The position numbers and the translations under genes were made by a program. A DNA stretch of 64,000 nt, taken from Diphasiastrum complanatum (Eukaryota; Streptophyta; Lycopodiopsida; Lycopodiales; Lycopodiaceae). The stretch is from assembly GCA_029204225.1 (NCBI GenBank), contig MU832115.1:1-64000 (forward strand), read 5' to 3'. The notes beneath the pieces are model-generated. The model saw only the letters and a program-made list of their open reading frames with translations. It was not told where the DNA came from and searched no databases. Position 1 is the first letter of the stretch, and the number at the start of each line of letters is the position of its first letter. Shown here piece after piece: positions 10,884 to 20,831 of this stretch.

Positions 10884-10900
10884 CATTGTTTTGCCTACAC

Positions 10901-11612
10901 ACGTCGCTACCTTTCCAATTTACAATTTCGAACCTTGGTGTGTAGACATCGCCTTAATTGATTTTCCGCTTTTGTTAGTTTTTTGAAAATTATCTTTCTT
11001 GGGTTTTTCTAAAAATTTCATTGCTCATCCTAAAATAGGTGACAAAAATGATGCTTTTATGCATGTACTCCTAGTAGTGTGACTTACACATAATTTATAG
11101 TGATTTGACCAACTTCTCATGGTAAGTTAGGGCTCTTGTCAGCAAGGTCTAGACAAATTGTGTCCCTTCTTCCTCGTTCATGTATCATAACATTTCAAAT
11201 GTTTTGCTAAAGGTTCTACTTGAGAACTTGCCTTCTCAAGTATAAAACATCTATGACCATCTATGTTGGACTTGAAAACTACTTTGGATGCTTAATGCTC
11301 CATCTTGTCTTCTAGAATATCTACTTCCTATATCAGATTTGTCACTGGAAAAGTTGCAGCCAAGGAGTAAGAGTGAAGGAGTAAGCAGCTCCTAAAATAT
11401 CTACTTCCTATATTTTCAAGAATTGTGTACTGTACACGACACTCAAGGCTAGCTGGCTAAACAACTGTTTTCAAGGGTGCCACAGAAGCTCAACGTAGCA
11501 TGTGAAATGAGTATATCGCCAGCTACATAGAGGCTTAAATGGCAAGGCTGGGATGATTAAGCAAGGGATAAGCTGACAAGTCCAGAAAGTTGGGATACAT
11601 CAGCAGAATCAT
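10901..11612. other. Non-coding stretch
   Basis: No gene seen. A short phrase (ATCTACTTCCTATAT) occurs twice, near 11320 and 11398. Nothing else is recognisable. Confidence 0.5.
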
Positions 11613-11792
11613 ACAACGGAAGAAAACCTCTTCTCTTTAGATGGTAGAATGTTTTATCTCTTTAGTTCATTACTTTCTTGAGGCTTGAATTTAACATCTC
11701 TGACAATGGAAGAAAAGCTCCTCTCTCCAGATGATAGAATGTTATATGTCTTTAGTTCATTGCTTTCTTGAGGCTTAAACATGTCTGAGTCA
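11613..11792. repeat. Two-copy 90-bp tandem duplication
   Basis: The unit at 11613-11702 repeats at 11703-11792 (start ACAAYGGAAGAAAA, end CTTGAGGCTTRAA). The copies differ at a modest number of sites. A minus-strand frame crossing it repeats KPQESNELK, but I see no gene. Confidence 0.8.
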
Positions 11793-12400
11793 TTTCTACA
11801 CAAATCTTTTTCATATTTGTTACAAAGGGTTGGTTTTTGCAAAGAGAAAGACACTGGAAGGAATTTTGCATACATTTTTATTAGTTAATTACTTGCTATA
11901 ATCTTCGTGCAACAGATATTCAATTATAGCTTGGCCTACAGTACCTTTAAACCTGGTTCAACGGCCATTCAATAATGGCTTGGTCTGACGGCCTAACCAT
12001 AATTTTAGGGCCATTCTACCGGGTGCCAAGGTTGCTCAAAAGACCATTCCCCAATACATAAAAGAATAACAATTTCTGTAAATGATTCAACGATCTTGTT
12101 TGATCTGGGAAGCACTAGATTCAAACACCAAAAAAAATGTCAGATTTACATATAATCCTTGACAATATTACCTTTGATCAGAAGTCAGACGTGAAAGATA
12201 CTGTAAAAGTAACTATTGCAGCGTATATCATAAGTCAACAAGAACAAGAAAATTTGTTTTCAATTGTTCCCATCACAGCCATAACGGCAGAAACTAGATA
12301 ATTGATTCACAAACAGCACTTTTGCATAATAGTACCAGCAAGTTTCCCTTGCAGCATCTTAGGGAATGAACCGAGAGCTTATTAAAAAAAAAAAACCATT
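11793..12400. other. Non-coding stretch
   Basis: Two similar phrases (ATTCAATTATAGCTTGGCCT near 11920 and ATTCAATAATGGCTTGGTCT near 11968) are the only structure seen. Confidence 0.5.
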
Positions 12401-12461
12401 AAATCTAGAGCTTCTTCTTCCTGATGCAACAAGAGGGCCAGAAAGAGTAAGCCCGACATTC

Positions 12462-12467
12462 TTTATT
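12462..12467 (-). terminator. Poly(A) signal of the 43-aa gene
   Basis: AATAAA in minus sense, about 110 bp after the stop codon of the 12576-12707 frame. Confidence 0.45.
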
Positions 12468-12575
12468 AAGAAAAAGGGTAGGAGACATCACCGCATACTC
12501 ATCGGGAAAAGCAATGAATAACACTATCCGTTATCCTGACGCCTCTGAATCCATCCTCCATGGCGCATGATGCTA

Positions 12576-12707
12576 TTATTTGTTGGTTGAAGGAGGAGGT
12601 GAAGTGCGTCTAGGCGTAGTGAAGTATGCCCATAGCAGCACCCCCGGCAGCACGATTACCTCAGCTACGCGAGACGATTTCGACAGAAGCGTATCGATCT
12701 TGCCCAT
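12576..12707 (-). CDS. Candidate small single-exon gene, 43-aa membrane-anchor protein
   Basis: The ATG at 12707 opens a 43-codon frame (MGKIDTLLSKSSRVAEV...) closed by TAA at 12576. A hydrophobic segment (VIVLPGVLLWAYF) at residues 17-29 could span one membrane. A basic, Pro-rich tail ends the protein. The start is preceded by a purine-rich leader with a (GA)12 tract (12763-12787), typical of plant 5' UTRs, and an AATAAA lies downstream. The frame keeps many CpG sites, unlike the surrounding repeats, which suggests unmethylated genic DNA. I do not recognise the family. It could be a small organelle or ER membrane protein. Chance occurrence cannot be excluded. Confidence 0.45.
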   Translation of the reverse strand: MGKIDTLLSKSSRVAEVIVLPGVLLWAYFTTPRRTSPPPSTNK

Positions 12708-12762
12708 CTCTCTCCTCTTCTTGCGATCCTCGTTGCAATAAAACCTAAAAATCAAAACACAC

Positions 12763-12787
12763 CTCTCTCTCTCTCTCTCTCTCTCTC
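12763..12787. repeat. (CT)12 microsatellite, likely 5' UTR of the 43-aa gene
   Basis: (CT)n on the plus strand reads (GA)n in the sense of the minus-strand small gene, 55 bp before its ATG. Confidence 0.8.
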
Positions 12788-13096
12788 CAATTTTTCTTTT
12801 GCCTTTTTGCCTTTTTAACCAGTGGGTATTGATATTTTTGATACGAGCCTGGGTATTACACTTTTTAAAATTTTAAAATCTTTTGATACGAGTCGGATTT
12901 AAATATGTTTACAAATTGGTGACTGGGATTAATCGACCTGAGTATTGCAAGGGTGATACTAGCAAAGTATAAACTCGAAAATAATTATTAAGGGTAGTAT
13001 GCATTTAATGAAAAAGTTGACTTCTATATAGGCTGTGAACATCAATGTTCAGAGTCGTATTTTGGTACCTATCATGTTCTTAGTAATGATTACCTA
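12788..13096 (-). promoter_or_regulatory. Probable promoter region of the 43-aa gene
   Basis: A 12-bp phrase TTTTGATACGAG occurs twice (12837-12848 and 12883-12894) upstream of the (GA)n leader. It could be a duplicated regulatory site. No canonical TATA box is clear. Confidence 0.25.
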
Positions 13097-13282
13097 TCAT
13101 GTTAATGAGTCATCTCTTTGACAACGACGTTTCCTTTCCAACAGAACGATGGCCTCACGAAAAGCGATGCCCTTCATCACGAGGATCACAAAAGCAAGCA
13201 TTTTAAAAATTTCTCTCCTTTCTACACAGCACACGGCTGTCAAAGCGAGGCATGAACCTTCAGAAGACGGCGAACTAACCAC
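13097..13282 (-). CDS. Small ORF of unknown function (61 aa)
   Basis: A minus-strand frame with a hydrophobic core (KMLAFVILVMKGIAF) and a basic C-terminus. It lies 390 bp upstream of the 43-aa gene and also keeps CpG sites. It could be an exon of a longer transcript or a chance frame. I do not recognise it. Confidence 0.2.
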   Translation of the reverse strand: MVSSPSSEGSCLALTAVCCVERREIFKMLAFVILVMKGIAFREAIVLLERKRRCQRDDSLT

Positions 13283-13369
13283 TTCAAATGCACGTTGATC
13301 GCTAATAATGCGATTTCAAGCCTTCAGCGGCAACTGTCATGCAACAACATAAAAAGCAAATTACGCCCA

Positions 13370-13502
13370 GTAGCGAGCATGAGCAGGCCCGCTACCGTGG
13401 ATAGTGGATGGTCAGTACCTACCGAGACGCAGAGGTAGGTACTGACTCGGTAGGTACTGACCATCCACTATCCACAGTAGCGGGTCTGCTCATGCCCGCT
13501 AC
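13370..13502. repeat. Foldback (hairpin) element with 56-bp arms
   Basis: Arms 13370-13425 and 13447-13502 are inverted copies with three mismatches, separated by a 21-nt loop. The arms carry CCATCCACTATCCAC and GGTAGGTACTGAC. No coding capacity. It could be a MITE-like foldback or a small-RNA precursor. Confidence 0.9.
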
Positions 13503-13884
13503 CTAGTTCATATACCAGCCAGGTATGTTCTATAATACCATTGTTGATACCACCTTGGCACCTATATACCCGTCCAACACTGTTTTTAACGTGGGAGGGG
13601 AAGGCTCGTAGCCCTCGAGCCTTCCATGTTGGTCAGTGTTGAAGTTTAATCTTACTCCTACTCACCTAAATTTATCTTCTGAGTTCTCTTGAACAATGTA
13701 AAAATCCACTCTTTACAACAATCTACAGAAATAAACTATCAGTCTACAAAAATACACGTATATTCAAAGCAAATCAAAACTCAACTCGACAATGAATATT
13801 TGAGTTCGAGTATCCATCGTAGACATCGAACTATTGACTTTGTCGACACTTCAACTATCGAATGTTGATTGGTACCACTCAAAA
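13503..13884. other. Non-coding stretch with a GC-rich palindrome
   Basis: Near 13595-13640 the phrase GGGGAAGGCTCG...CGAGCCTTCC is palindromic and ends in CCATGTTGG. A related phrase occurs near 28010-28040. No gene seen. Confidence 0.4.
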
Positions 13885-13999
13885 TGGAGCTCTTCCTCTG
13901 GTAAATCTTCCTCAGACTAAGTCATCGTTCGAACATGTTATTACGCTTCACAGACTTAGTTACGCTTCATAATGAAGATTTAGCAGAGGAAGAGCTCCA
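13885..13999. repeat. Inverted repeat with 26-bp arms
   Basis: TGGAGCTCTTCCTCTG at the left arm (13885-13910) is mirrored at 13974-13999 with one mismatch over 26 bp. The loop is 63 nt. It is a possible hairpin RNA or MITE remnant. Confidence 0.8.
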
Positions 14000-14780
14000 G
14001 TTTTACATCTTCATAATGTAGGGCTTACACTAAACTGTTTAGCCTTGTCTTGTAAATTCTACATTGTGCCTAAACCATTTTGGTTAGCCACAATCTCTTT
14101 AAACTTGTATATATACAATAAATCAGAACAAGACGGGTGATTCATCAAAATAGATGTATAATGTGTGACTCACAGTTTGAATTGTGAACTCCATTGTATC
14201 AGATTGTTTGATTCCTCATAATCGAAGATCTTGAGAGAGTGAAAGTAATTCAAGAAGATACAGATACAATTTAATCTGTAATAAGCATAGTAGGATCACA
14301 AAACTTAGCGCACCAAAACTGTGCACCATCAGGCATAGGATTCACATTCATGATCTGATCGTTGTTTTATTGCAAGAACTAATATATAGATTCTGTGTTT
14401 TCTATTATGTGCTTTTGTACTATCAAATGCTTTCTTATTCGTTTCTCTCTCTATAACAGTTACTTAGACTCGCTCCAATGACCATGTCGAATATCTGATT
14501 CAAAGAGTGCATGGCTGTCACAAACGCCTCACTCTTTTACTCTCTTCATGGCTGTCTAAGACACCTACACAGATATTCTGCCAGTCAAAAAATTGACCTT
14601 AATAATTGTTTGAATTCGATAATTCGATTCGATGCTTTTATAATTTCAATTATTTTTCTTGTATGGCAAAACATTAATCATTGTATCTCTAAATCTGAAA
14701 GATTCACAAATAACATGAGACACAGTTAAAGATGTATCTCGTTTCTTTCTGATAAAGATGTTCCTATCACTCAAGATCAA
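14000..14780. other. Non-coding stretch
   Basis: No open frame or repeat that I can support. Confidence 0.5.
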
Positions 14781-15830
14781 TGAAGGGACTTCAGTCATTG
14801 CTTTGATGTTGCCCCATGAGAAACATTATACATACATTTCAATGTTTTCAAATCGCCTGCAAGGTGCCACAGAATTTGAAAACTTCCATGGTTTTCAATT
14901 GTAAATTTCTCACCCTCAAATGTCTCTTCATAATCTCGCCATGATTTGTACATGAAAATATCCATGAAAGTATTTTATGGTCCTCTTTCATGACCTGTAG
15001 AGAAGCAAGTAATGCATGACATGTTAATTAAAAAAAAAAATTATTCAATGTTGATAACAATACTTAAAAAGAAAATTGAAAATTGAAAACTATACTTGGA
15101 ATGTAGCCAACCACCATATGTGATTTTCCGATTGAACACTAAACGTTTAATCATCGGTATCTGAAATTTTGTTCATCAAAGTGACACTCACTTGTTCCAA
15201 TTTTTGACATTTGATGATTTTGGATTCATCTAATTTTATTATAATAATAATCTTTCCATTTACTTGATGTTCGTCTAGTTTATCGAATCGAATAATGTTT
15301 TTTAGAACATTTTCAATATCAAGGAAAATATTATTGCAATCGTTGTAATTGAGCTCACCACAATCTGATTTGTATAAATCAGTTATATGAAGTGGTTGGC
15401 CAACTAGTTTGAACATTCCATCATTATAATAATTTCTTGCTAATCTTACCCGAGATGGACGAGGAAGATAAGTTTTTTTCACCATCACTTGAGAAAAGGC
15501 TTTTTCAACTATTCTAAAAAAAGTAGAATAAGCATTTCTGCTAATTCTAGAGTGATCACATCTACCTTGTATCACATTTGCATCCAAGTAAGTTTGAACC
15601 TTATTCAAAACAGTCTCTGCAAGTTCTTTTTCCATTTTTTCAAACCGAACATTTTTCATCCAAAGTTTCTTTGGTCCCAGGTTCGAGCCTCCCCTTGGAA
15701 ACCAAGAAGCATTTTTTCAAACCGAACATTTTTCATCATTGCCTTTGTTGACTTTCTCAGTAAAACATGACTTAGAGATTCTCCAATGCAAAAACGATCC
15801 GTTAAATAGTTCTTTCTCACCAAATATGAT
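14781..15830 (-). pseudogene. Transposase-like gene remnant, middle part, with intact-looking intron
   Basis: The minus-strand exon 15830-15096 follows a good 3' splice site (TTTGTTGCAG). It encodes RKSTKAMMKNVRFEKMEKEL..., then a 170-codon frame ending in IIIIIKLDESKIIKCQKL. A TAA interrupts it near 15147, and coding sense resumes to a GT donor at 15095. A 101-nt GT-AG intron (14995-15095) leads to a second exon encoding FTIENHGSFQILWHLAGDLK and CMYNVSHGATSKQ. A DLK...GATSK block occurs, as I recall, in a poorly described family of eukaryotic transposon-like ORFs; that assignment is from memory and uncertain. An ultra-short SINE is inserted at 15661-15709. Confidence 0.4.
15661..15709 (+). 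mobile_element. Ultra-short tRNA-derived SINE, copy 2 (5' truncated)
   Basis: A 49-bp insert (CAAAGTTTCTTTGGTCCCAG...) keeps the B box and the hairpin tail. It is flanked by perfect 28-bp direct repeats (15633-15660 and 15710-15737) starting CATTTTTTC. The truncation point overlaps the target by the shared CATC, as in target-primed reverse transcription. It interrupts the transposase-like exon, so it inserted later. Confidence 0.9.
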
Positions 15831-16780
15831 CTGCAACAAACATATAAAACTCAAATTATGTTTAATAGATTAATAATGCATGTTATCAATTGCAAATCAA
15901 ACTTAAATGACAAATACAAATCAAATAAACAGTTTATAAGAAAACATACTTAAATTCTCAAATCCTTCTTCTTTTTTGTCATTGTGTGTGGACAAGTCAT
16001 CGATATTCTTCATTGGTACTCTCTTTCTTTTTTCTTTTTATCAATTCCTTTTTTAAAACTTGTATATTAACAACAAATTTTAAGTTGTTAGATCGCAACT
16101 TCTGCATGGATTCTAACATATCTTGGTTTGAGCCTCAAAGACTAGTGACTGTAGCATTCAACTCTGATATAATGCATTACTTTCAGCACTAGTGTGTTGC
16201 ACATAATGAAGCAATTATTGATTTGCACATTGCAATTGTTGATTAGCAAACTGTAATTGTTGATTAAGACAAGATACGCTATGCATTCCAATATCACGCA
16301 GCCTTTGACAATACCCAAGTAATCCACTATTTCCTTTGCATACAAATCTGAGAAAATGAGTTACAGACTTAAAATCTGAACACAAATTGGTATTTGGATC
16401 TTTAGGATAAATTGATCCATCCACCCACAAATCTATATTTAGCTAATTATTTATTCTCAATTCTCTAACAAATTCAGCAACATTCTCTACAGCTTTCGAA
16501 AAAAAAATTGATAATTGGAGTACATTCCATAGGAAGTGCAACATGCAAATGGAACATTGCCATTGTTGACAACTACTAATGTGTTTCATAAAAACCCATT
16601 GTATTTGAGTCAATTGTGGTTTCTTTGAGCATCCCACACATGCCAAAGAAAGTTTGTGCCAAAAATTGTCTAAACTCTATTACAATGTGAGATGTTGATA
16701 TAGTTTGAAAAACATTGGTAGAAATTTTGAGATCTAACTCAAATTTTGTTGCAAGATCTTGCATAGGAATTGGTAGTACA
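15831..16780 (-). other. Unassigned stretch between transposase-like exon and copia fragment
   Basis: Minus-strand frames at 16215-16430, 16443-16646 and 16576-16806 are open for 65-75 codons but match nothing I know. They may be further pieces of the transposase-like gene or of the copia fragment. A duplicated phrase (CAATTGTTGATTAGCAAACTG / GTAATTGTTGATTAAGAC) lies at 16228-16267. Confidence 0.3.
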
Positions 16781-18215
16781 CCCTTTGTAGCAACAATCAT
16801 GGGCAAATTCTACTTTCAATTTTTGATCAATAATGACACCAACAGAAAGTAGATTTTTCTTCAAACTTGGTACATAAAATACCTCCTTGATCATCCTGCT
16901 TCAGGTAGTTGGATGAAAACGGTGCCTATCCCCTTGATCTTGCACACATCACCATTTGCTTGTGAAACAAACATTCCATTATCCAACTCTCTCAAGCTGC
17001 TAAACCAATCTTTGTTACCTGTCATGTGTCTTCTGGCTTTTGAGTCAATGTACCACGCTTGATCATCTTTATTAGATGACAATGTTGATATGAAAATGCT
17101 AGAATCTTCAACCTCACCCTCATCGACAAAATTACCTGCTTGCTTTGATTTCCCCTTGCCTGATTCCGCTAGGAATTTTCGACATTCGCTCTTCCAATGA
17201 CCCTTTTTGCCGCAATGGAAGCATTTGCCCTTCTTCTTGGTCTTGTTGGATGATCTCTCATCCTCCTGAGTCTTGGAAAATTGCTGCTTAGACTTCTTCT
17301 TGCCCTTGCCTTTGCCTTGTTTTTGGCGTGTCACAAGTGCTTGATCGTCAGTATTTTGACGTCTAGCCTTCACCATTTCTCGTCATTGCTCTTTCTGCAT
17401 CAAGATTCTTGTGAGCTCGTCAAAGGTTGGCAATCTTTCTCTTGATGCTATTCCACTCACGAACACCTGATAAGGTTCTGCAATGCCGCACAATGCATTA
17501 TGCACCAGGTCCACGTCACGTATGCGCTCACCAATATAGTGCAGTTCATCCCTTCTTAATTCTGGTCATATACGTCTGAATGTGCTCTCCTTGCTCCATG
17601 CGGGCACTATTTAGTTTTGACTTCAAAAACATAATTCTTGACGGATTTGAAGTCTCGAATTGCTCCTTTAGCACATCCCATGCCTGTCTGGGTGTAACGG
17701 CATCACAAATGTGGGTAATGATATGATCCTTCAATGACAAGTTGATATAAGTCAAGGCTCTTCTGGCTCTTCTATCAAATGCTTTGATGTTAGCTTCGTT
17801 TGTCGATCTTCTCTCGTCACCCGTGACAATATCCCACAGTTCCTTCTCTATCAGTATGTTTTTCATTTTGAATTTCCACACTGCATATCTCGTCCAATTT
17901 GCTACTTTCACTCAAAATGGACTCTCCCATGTTTGTCATCCCAATAACGCCTGAAACTGCAACCGTAGGCTATAAACTGTATGTCAAGACCAACTGCGAT
18001 GTCAAAAGTAAAAAATAATGACCTACTATTTTTTCCTTACCAGGCCACCCGCTGCTTTTCCGTCAAATTAAAAGCCAAATCGGCGTCGCCTTCCAAAATG
18101 CACTTTGTCACCAACTCCCAACTACGTGCCCAATGGAATGGTGAAATGGCTTTTGGCGCACTCCGAACACTTTGCAATCACTCTGTTTTGCTTTCCATTA
18201 CAACATGTTCACATA
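16780..18215 (-). mobile_element. Copia fragment (leader, gag, protease), same family as Copia-2
   Basis: Minus-strand frames 17546-17911 (UBN2 gag, VWKFKMKNIL, AVTPRQAWDVLKEQFE) and 16891-17376 (zinc knuckle CFHCGKKGHWKSEC, protease WYIDSKARRHMTG) match the Copia-2 proteins at 51310-52440 almost residue for residue. The leader upstream of gag also matches. The protease active site DSG has become DSK. No LTR, integrase, RT or RNase H is attached, so this is a truncated, inactive piece. A frame shift lies near 17550. Confidence 0.85.
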
Positions 18216-18280
18216 TGCAATTTACACGCTAAGGTTCATATTATTGAAAAACTTATTTATCTGCATATTCTCCTTGCATA

Positions 18281-18930
18281 GAATTCCAGCTATCAAGAGG
18301 TTGGAAGAAGTTCTTTCAAAGGTAGGACTACATAAAGGGAATGTCACCGTTGAAAAAAGTGACAGACTCTCTAGCAAAAAAAAAAGAAATGTTCCTAAAA
18401 AGCCATCAATTGGAGGTGCTAAAGTAAGAAGGTTCTTATCCAATCACACATGCAAAGAATCTAGTGTCAGATACGGAATTTGGAAAGAAATTTTTCAAGC
18501 CACACGAAAACTGGAAGTAAGTAATCAAGTGAAAAATGGACAAGTGTGGAACAACTTAGACAAACTCATAGGTGTTATCAGAAAAGAAAATCTATCATCA
18601 GAAGCTGTGAGGACTTTGCAAAATCATTGCACCACATTTGTAAAATCTGTACGAGATTGTTGGGGAGAAGATCACATTACACATTACATGGTACTGATCA
18701 ATTTCATTATATGGTATCTCATTCATGATTATATTTATTTCTACTAATGTTACCAGTTTCAGCTAATTTCAACTCTTGTTTGCGGCACATCTTTCTTCAT
18801 CATGCAACTTATTTTGCAAAGCACTATGGGAGCTTAAGTATCTAGTCATTACAAGGCATGAAAAAATCACATTGACAAGCAAGAGGTGCATTTCATAGAG
18901 CTACCAATCATGGTGGACATAATTCAAAAA
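18281..18930 (+). pseudogene. Transposase-like gene remnant, C-terminal part, inverted relative to the rest
   Basis: The plus-strand exon 18282-18690 follows an acceptor TCCTTGCATAG. It encodes IPAIKRLEEVLSKVG, KPSIGGAKVRRFLSNH, RYGIWKEIFQATR and CWGEDHITHYM, ending at a GT donor. After about 100 nt the sense resumes with HHATYFAKHYGSLSI and RATNHGGHNSKNKYI, with stops. The order GIWK..., HITHYM, YGSL, TNHGG is the C-terminal layout I associate with the same transposon-like ORF family as 14781-15830. Because it lies on the opposite strand, an inversion or two separate copies must be invoked. The family name is unknown to me. Confidence 0.4.
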
Positions 18931-19088
18931 ATAAATATATAGTACAACTATTCCAGTGGTTTTACAAATGAGCACAATTTAAATATCAATCTAAGAACTC
19001 GCCAAACATTATGATCTTTCAGAAGGCATTCAAATTCATCAGAAAATAGAGATCCTCTTTCAATACAATGGAAAACATGCATATACAT

Positions 19089-19090
<2 letters not shown>

Positions 19091-19160
<70 letters not shown>

Positions 19161-19196
19161 ACATACATATACATATGTATATACATACATATACAT

Positions 19197-19284
<88 letters not shown>
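19091..19284. repeat. Compound (GT)33-(ATAC/ATGT)n-(GT)43 microsatellite
   Basis: (GT) runs at 19091-19156 and 19199-19284 flank a TACATA-rich spacer. Open frames across it are artefacts of the repeat. Confidence 0.98.
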
Positions 19285-19287
<3 letters not shown>

Positions 19288-19851
19288 TTAGTTTAATTTC
19301 AATTGTCATCATCTCCAAGTTTGAGATACATGGTATTGTCATGAAGGAACATATCTCCTTTCATATGGTTCTAAAAACTGTATATTTTTCTTTTTGCTCA
19401 TGTCTATATATATTTTCGAATAAAGAGCCATTGAAGATGATATTTTTGTGGTATCTTGAAGGACATAACTGAGTATTTTAATAGCTAGATCCCTCTTAAT
19501 AAAAACAATTTTGAATGTTCCTTTGGCATAATTGTGGCCTCCTAAGCAAACAAGGAATGCAACTAATTACCATTATTATGGTTGCGATGAATGGACTATA
19601 ACTCGTATGATATATACAAATTTTGTTATTTACAAAAGATTTCAAATAGTGGGCAAGGGATGTCTCCTTATGCCCAACAGTTGTGATCCCTCATGAAGAT
19701 CTCCACGTCTTATAACAAAGGAATCTACTTCAATGGTATTTTGTAAAGAAGCGCAATAAGAGATATATTTAGCTTAAAAAATCAAAATCAAAATTACAAA
19801 TAATAGAATAATAATTAAGGTATTAGGTCATAGAACAATAACTTACAAGAT
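19285..19851. other. AT-rich stretch, possibly intronic
   Basis: It lies directly downstream, in minus sense, of the GTAAGT donor at about 19850, so it may be intron of the decayed gene at 19852-20831. Nothing else is seen. Confidence 0.35.
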
Positions 19852-20831
19852 CACCTTCATTGAAACCGACCATATTTTCTATTGTAATGTCGTGGCCACC
19901 ACTAGACTCTTCAGTTCTCACTAGTTCATGATGAATCCTTGGTGAATACCTTTTCTGAAACTCCAAAAATTCTTCTTCACTCAGCAAGGTTTCAGAATAA
20001 GCTTTTCATTTTTCCATCATGGCATCCAATGCCTCCTTGCCAGATTTCTAGTTGCCATCTGTCACAATATCAATCTCGGGCTCGAGATCATCATAATCAT
20101 AATCAACAATATCAGAAAATTCTAAGAATTCTCTTGAAATAATTGAAAAGATTTTATCTCCTCTCAAATCAAAAACATCTTCAATATATTGAATGATATA
20201 TAATGATCATTATTTATAATATATACAAGAAGATCCAATAAACTTTTCTCCCTAAAAGGAGTTTCTGAAGATTTAAAATCGGACAAAATTATTGAACGAC
20301 AAGTGGTCTGCTCATATTCATATGCCATTTCAGCTTCAGCTTCAGCACCTACATCAACGTCATCTTCATTTACATCCATTGGAACAGATGAAGGGATGGT
20401 GGGTAAACCTAATGAAGATGAACTAGTGGGCTCATTTTCTGGTACTTCAACAGAGATGCAAAAAATAAATGCCGTGTCTTTTATAAGGAGAAGACACCTT
20501 TTATTGTAAATACTACAATGAGTAAGTTTTTTAAACTGCCATGTAATCTCGAGTATTTCCTATCGTGCTTTTGTTTGGAAGATGCTTGGGCAGGTACAAG
20601 GTCTAAGAAATGAATAAACCTACAATTGTCTATATCTATATGAGGGGTTGTAATTACATGACCAAATTTATCAGGAAGATCAACAAGTTGAAAACGATTC
20701 TCATAAACTAGCTTATCAATATCAAAAGTAGAAAAGAAAAGGAAAATAAAGTAATCTATTTGTTCAGAGGGAATTTCATTGATAGCTAAGGATTCTCTCA
20801 TTTTATCCTCCAAAGATGTAGAGGTAGACAT
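19852..20831 (-). pseudogene. Decayed minus-strand gene, N-terminal part; unknown family
   Basis: The ATG at about 20831 (MSTSTSLEDKMRESLAI) opens a 115-codon frame. Sense resumes at 20440-20180 (VEVPENEPTSSSSLGLP, acidic DVNEDDVDVGAEAEAEMAY) and, after a one-base shift near 20185, at 20190-19852 (SREFLEFSDIVDYDYDD, LLSEEEFLEFQKRYSPR), broken by TAG and TGA. It ends at a strong donor (GTAAGTTATTG). Acidic N-terminal exons followed by an intron suggest the 5' end of the same gene as 14781-15830, but this link is inference. No domain is recognised. Confidence 0.35.

Noticed and set aside
18948-19342. Cys-Val and His-Thr repeat proteins across the GT tract
   Set aside because: Frames exist only because the dinucleotide repeat has no stops.
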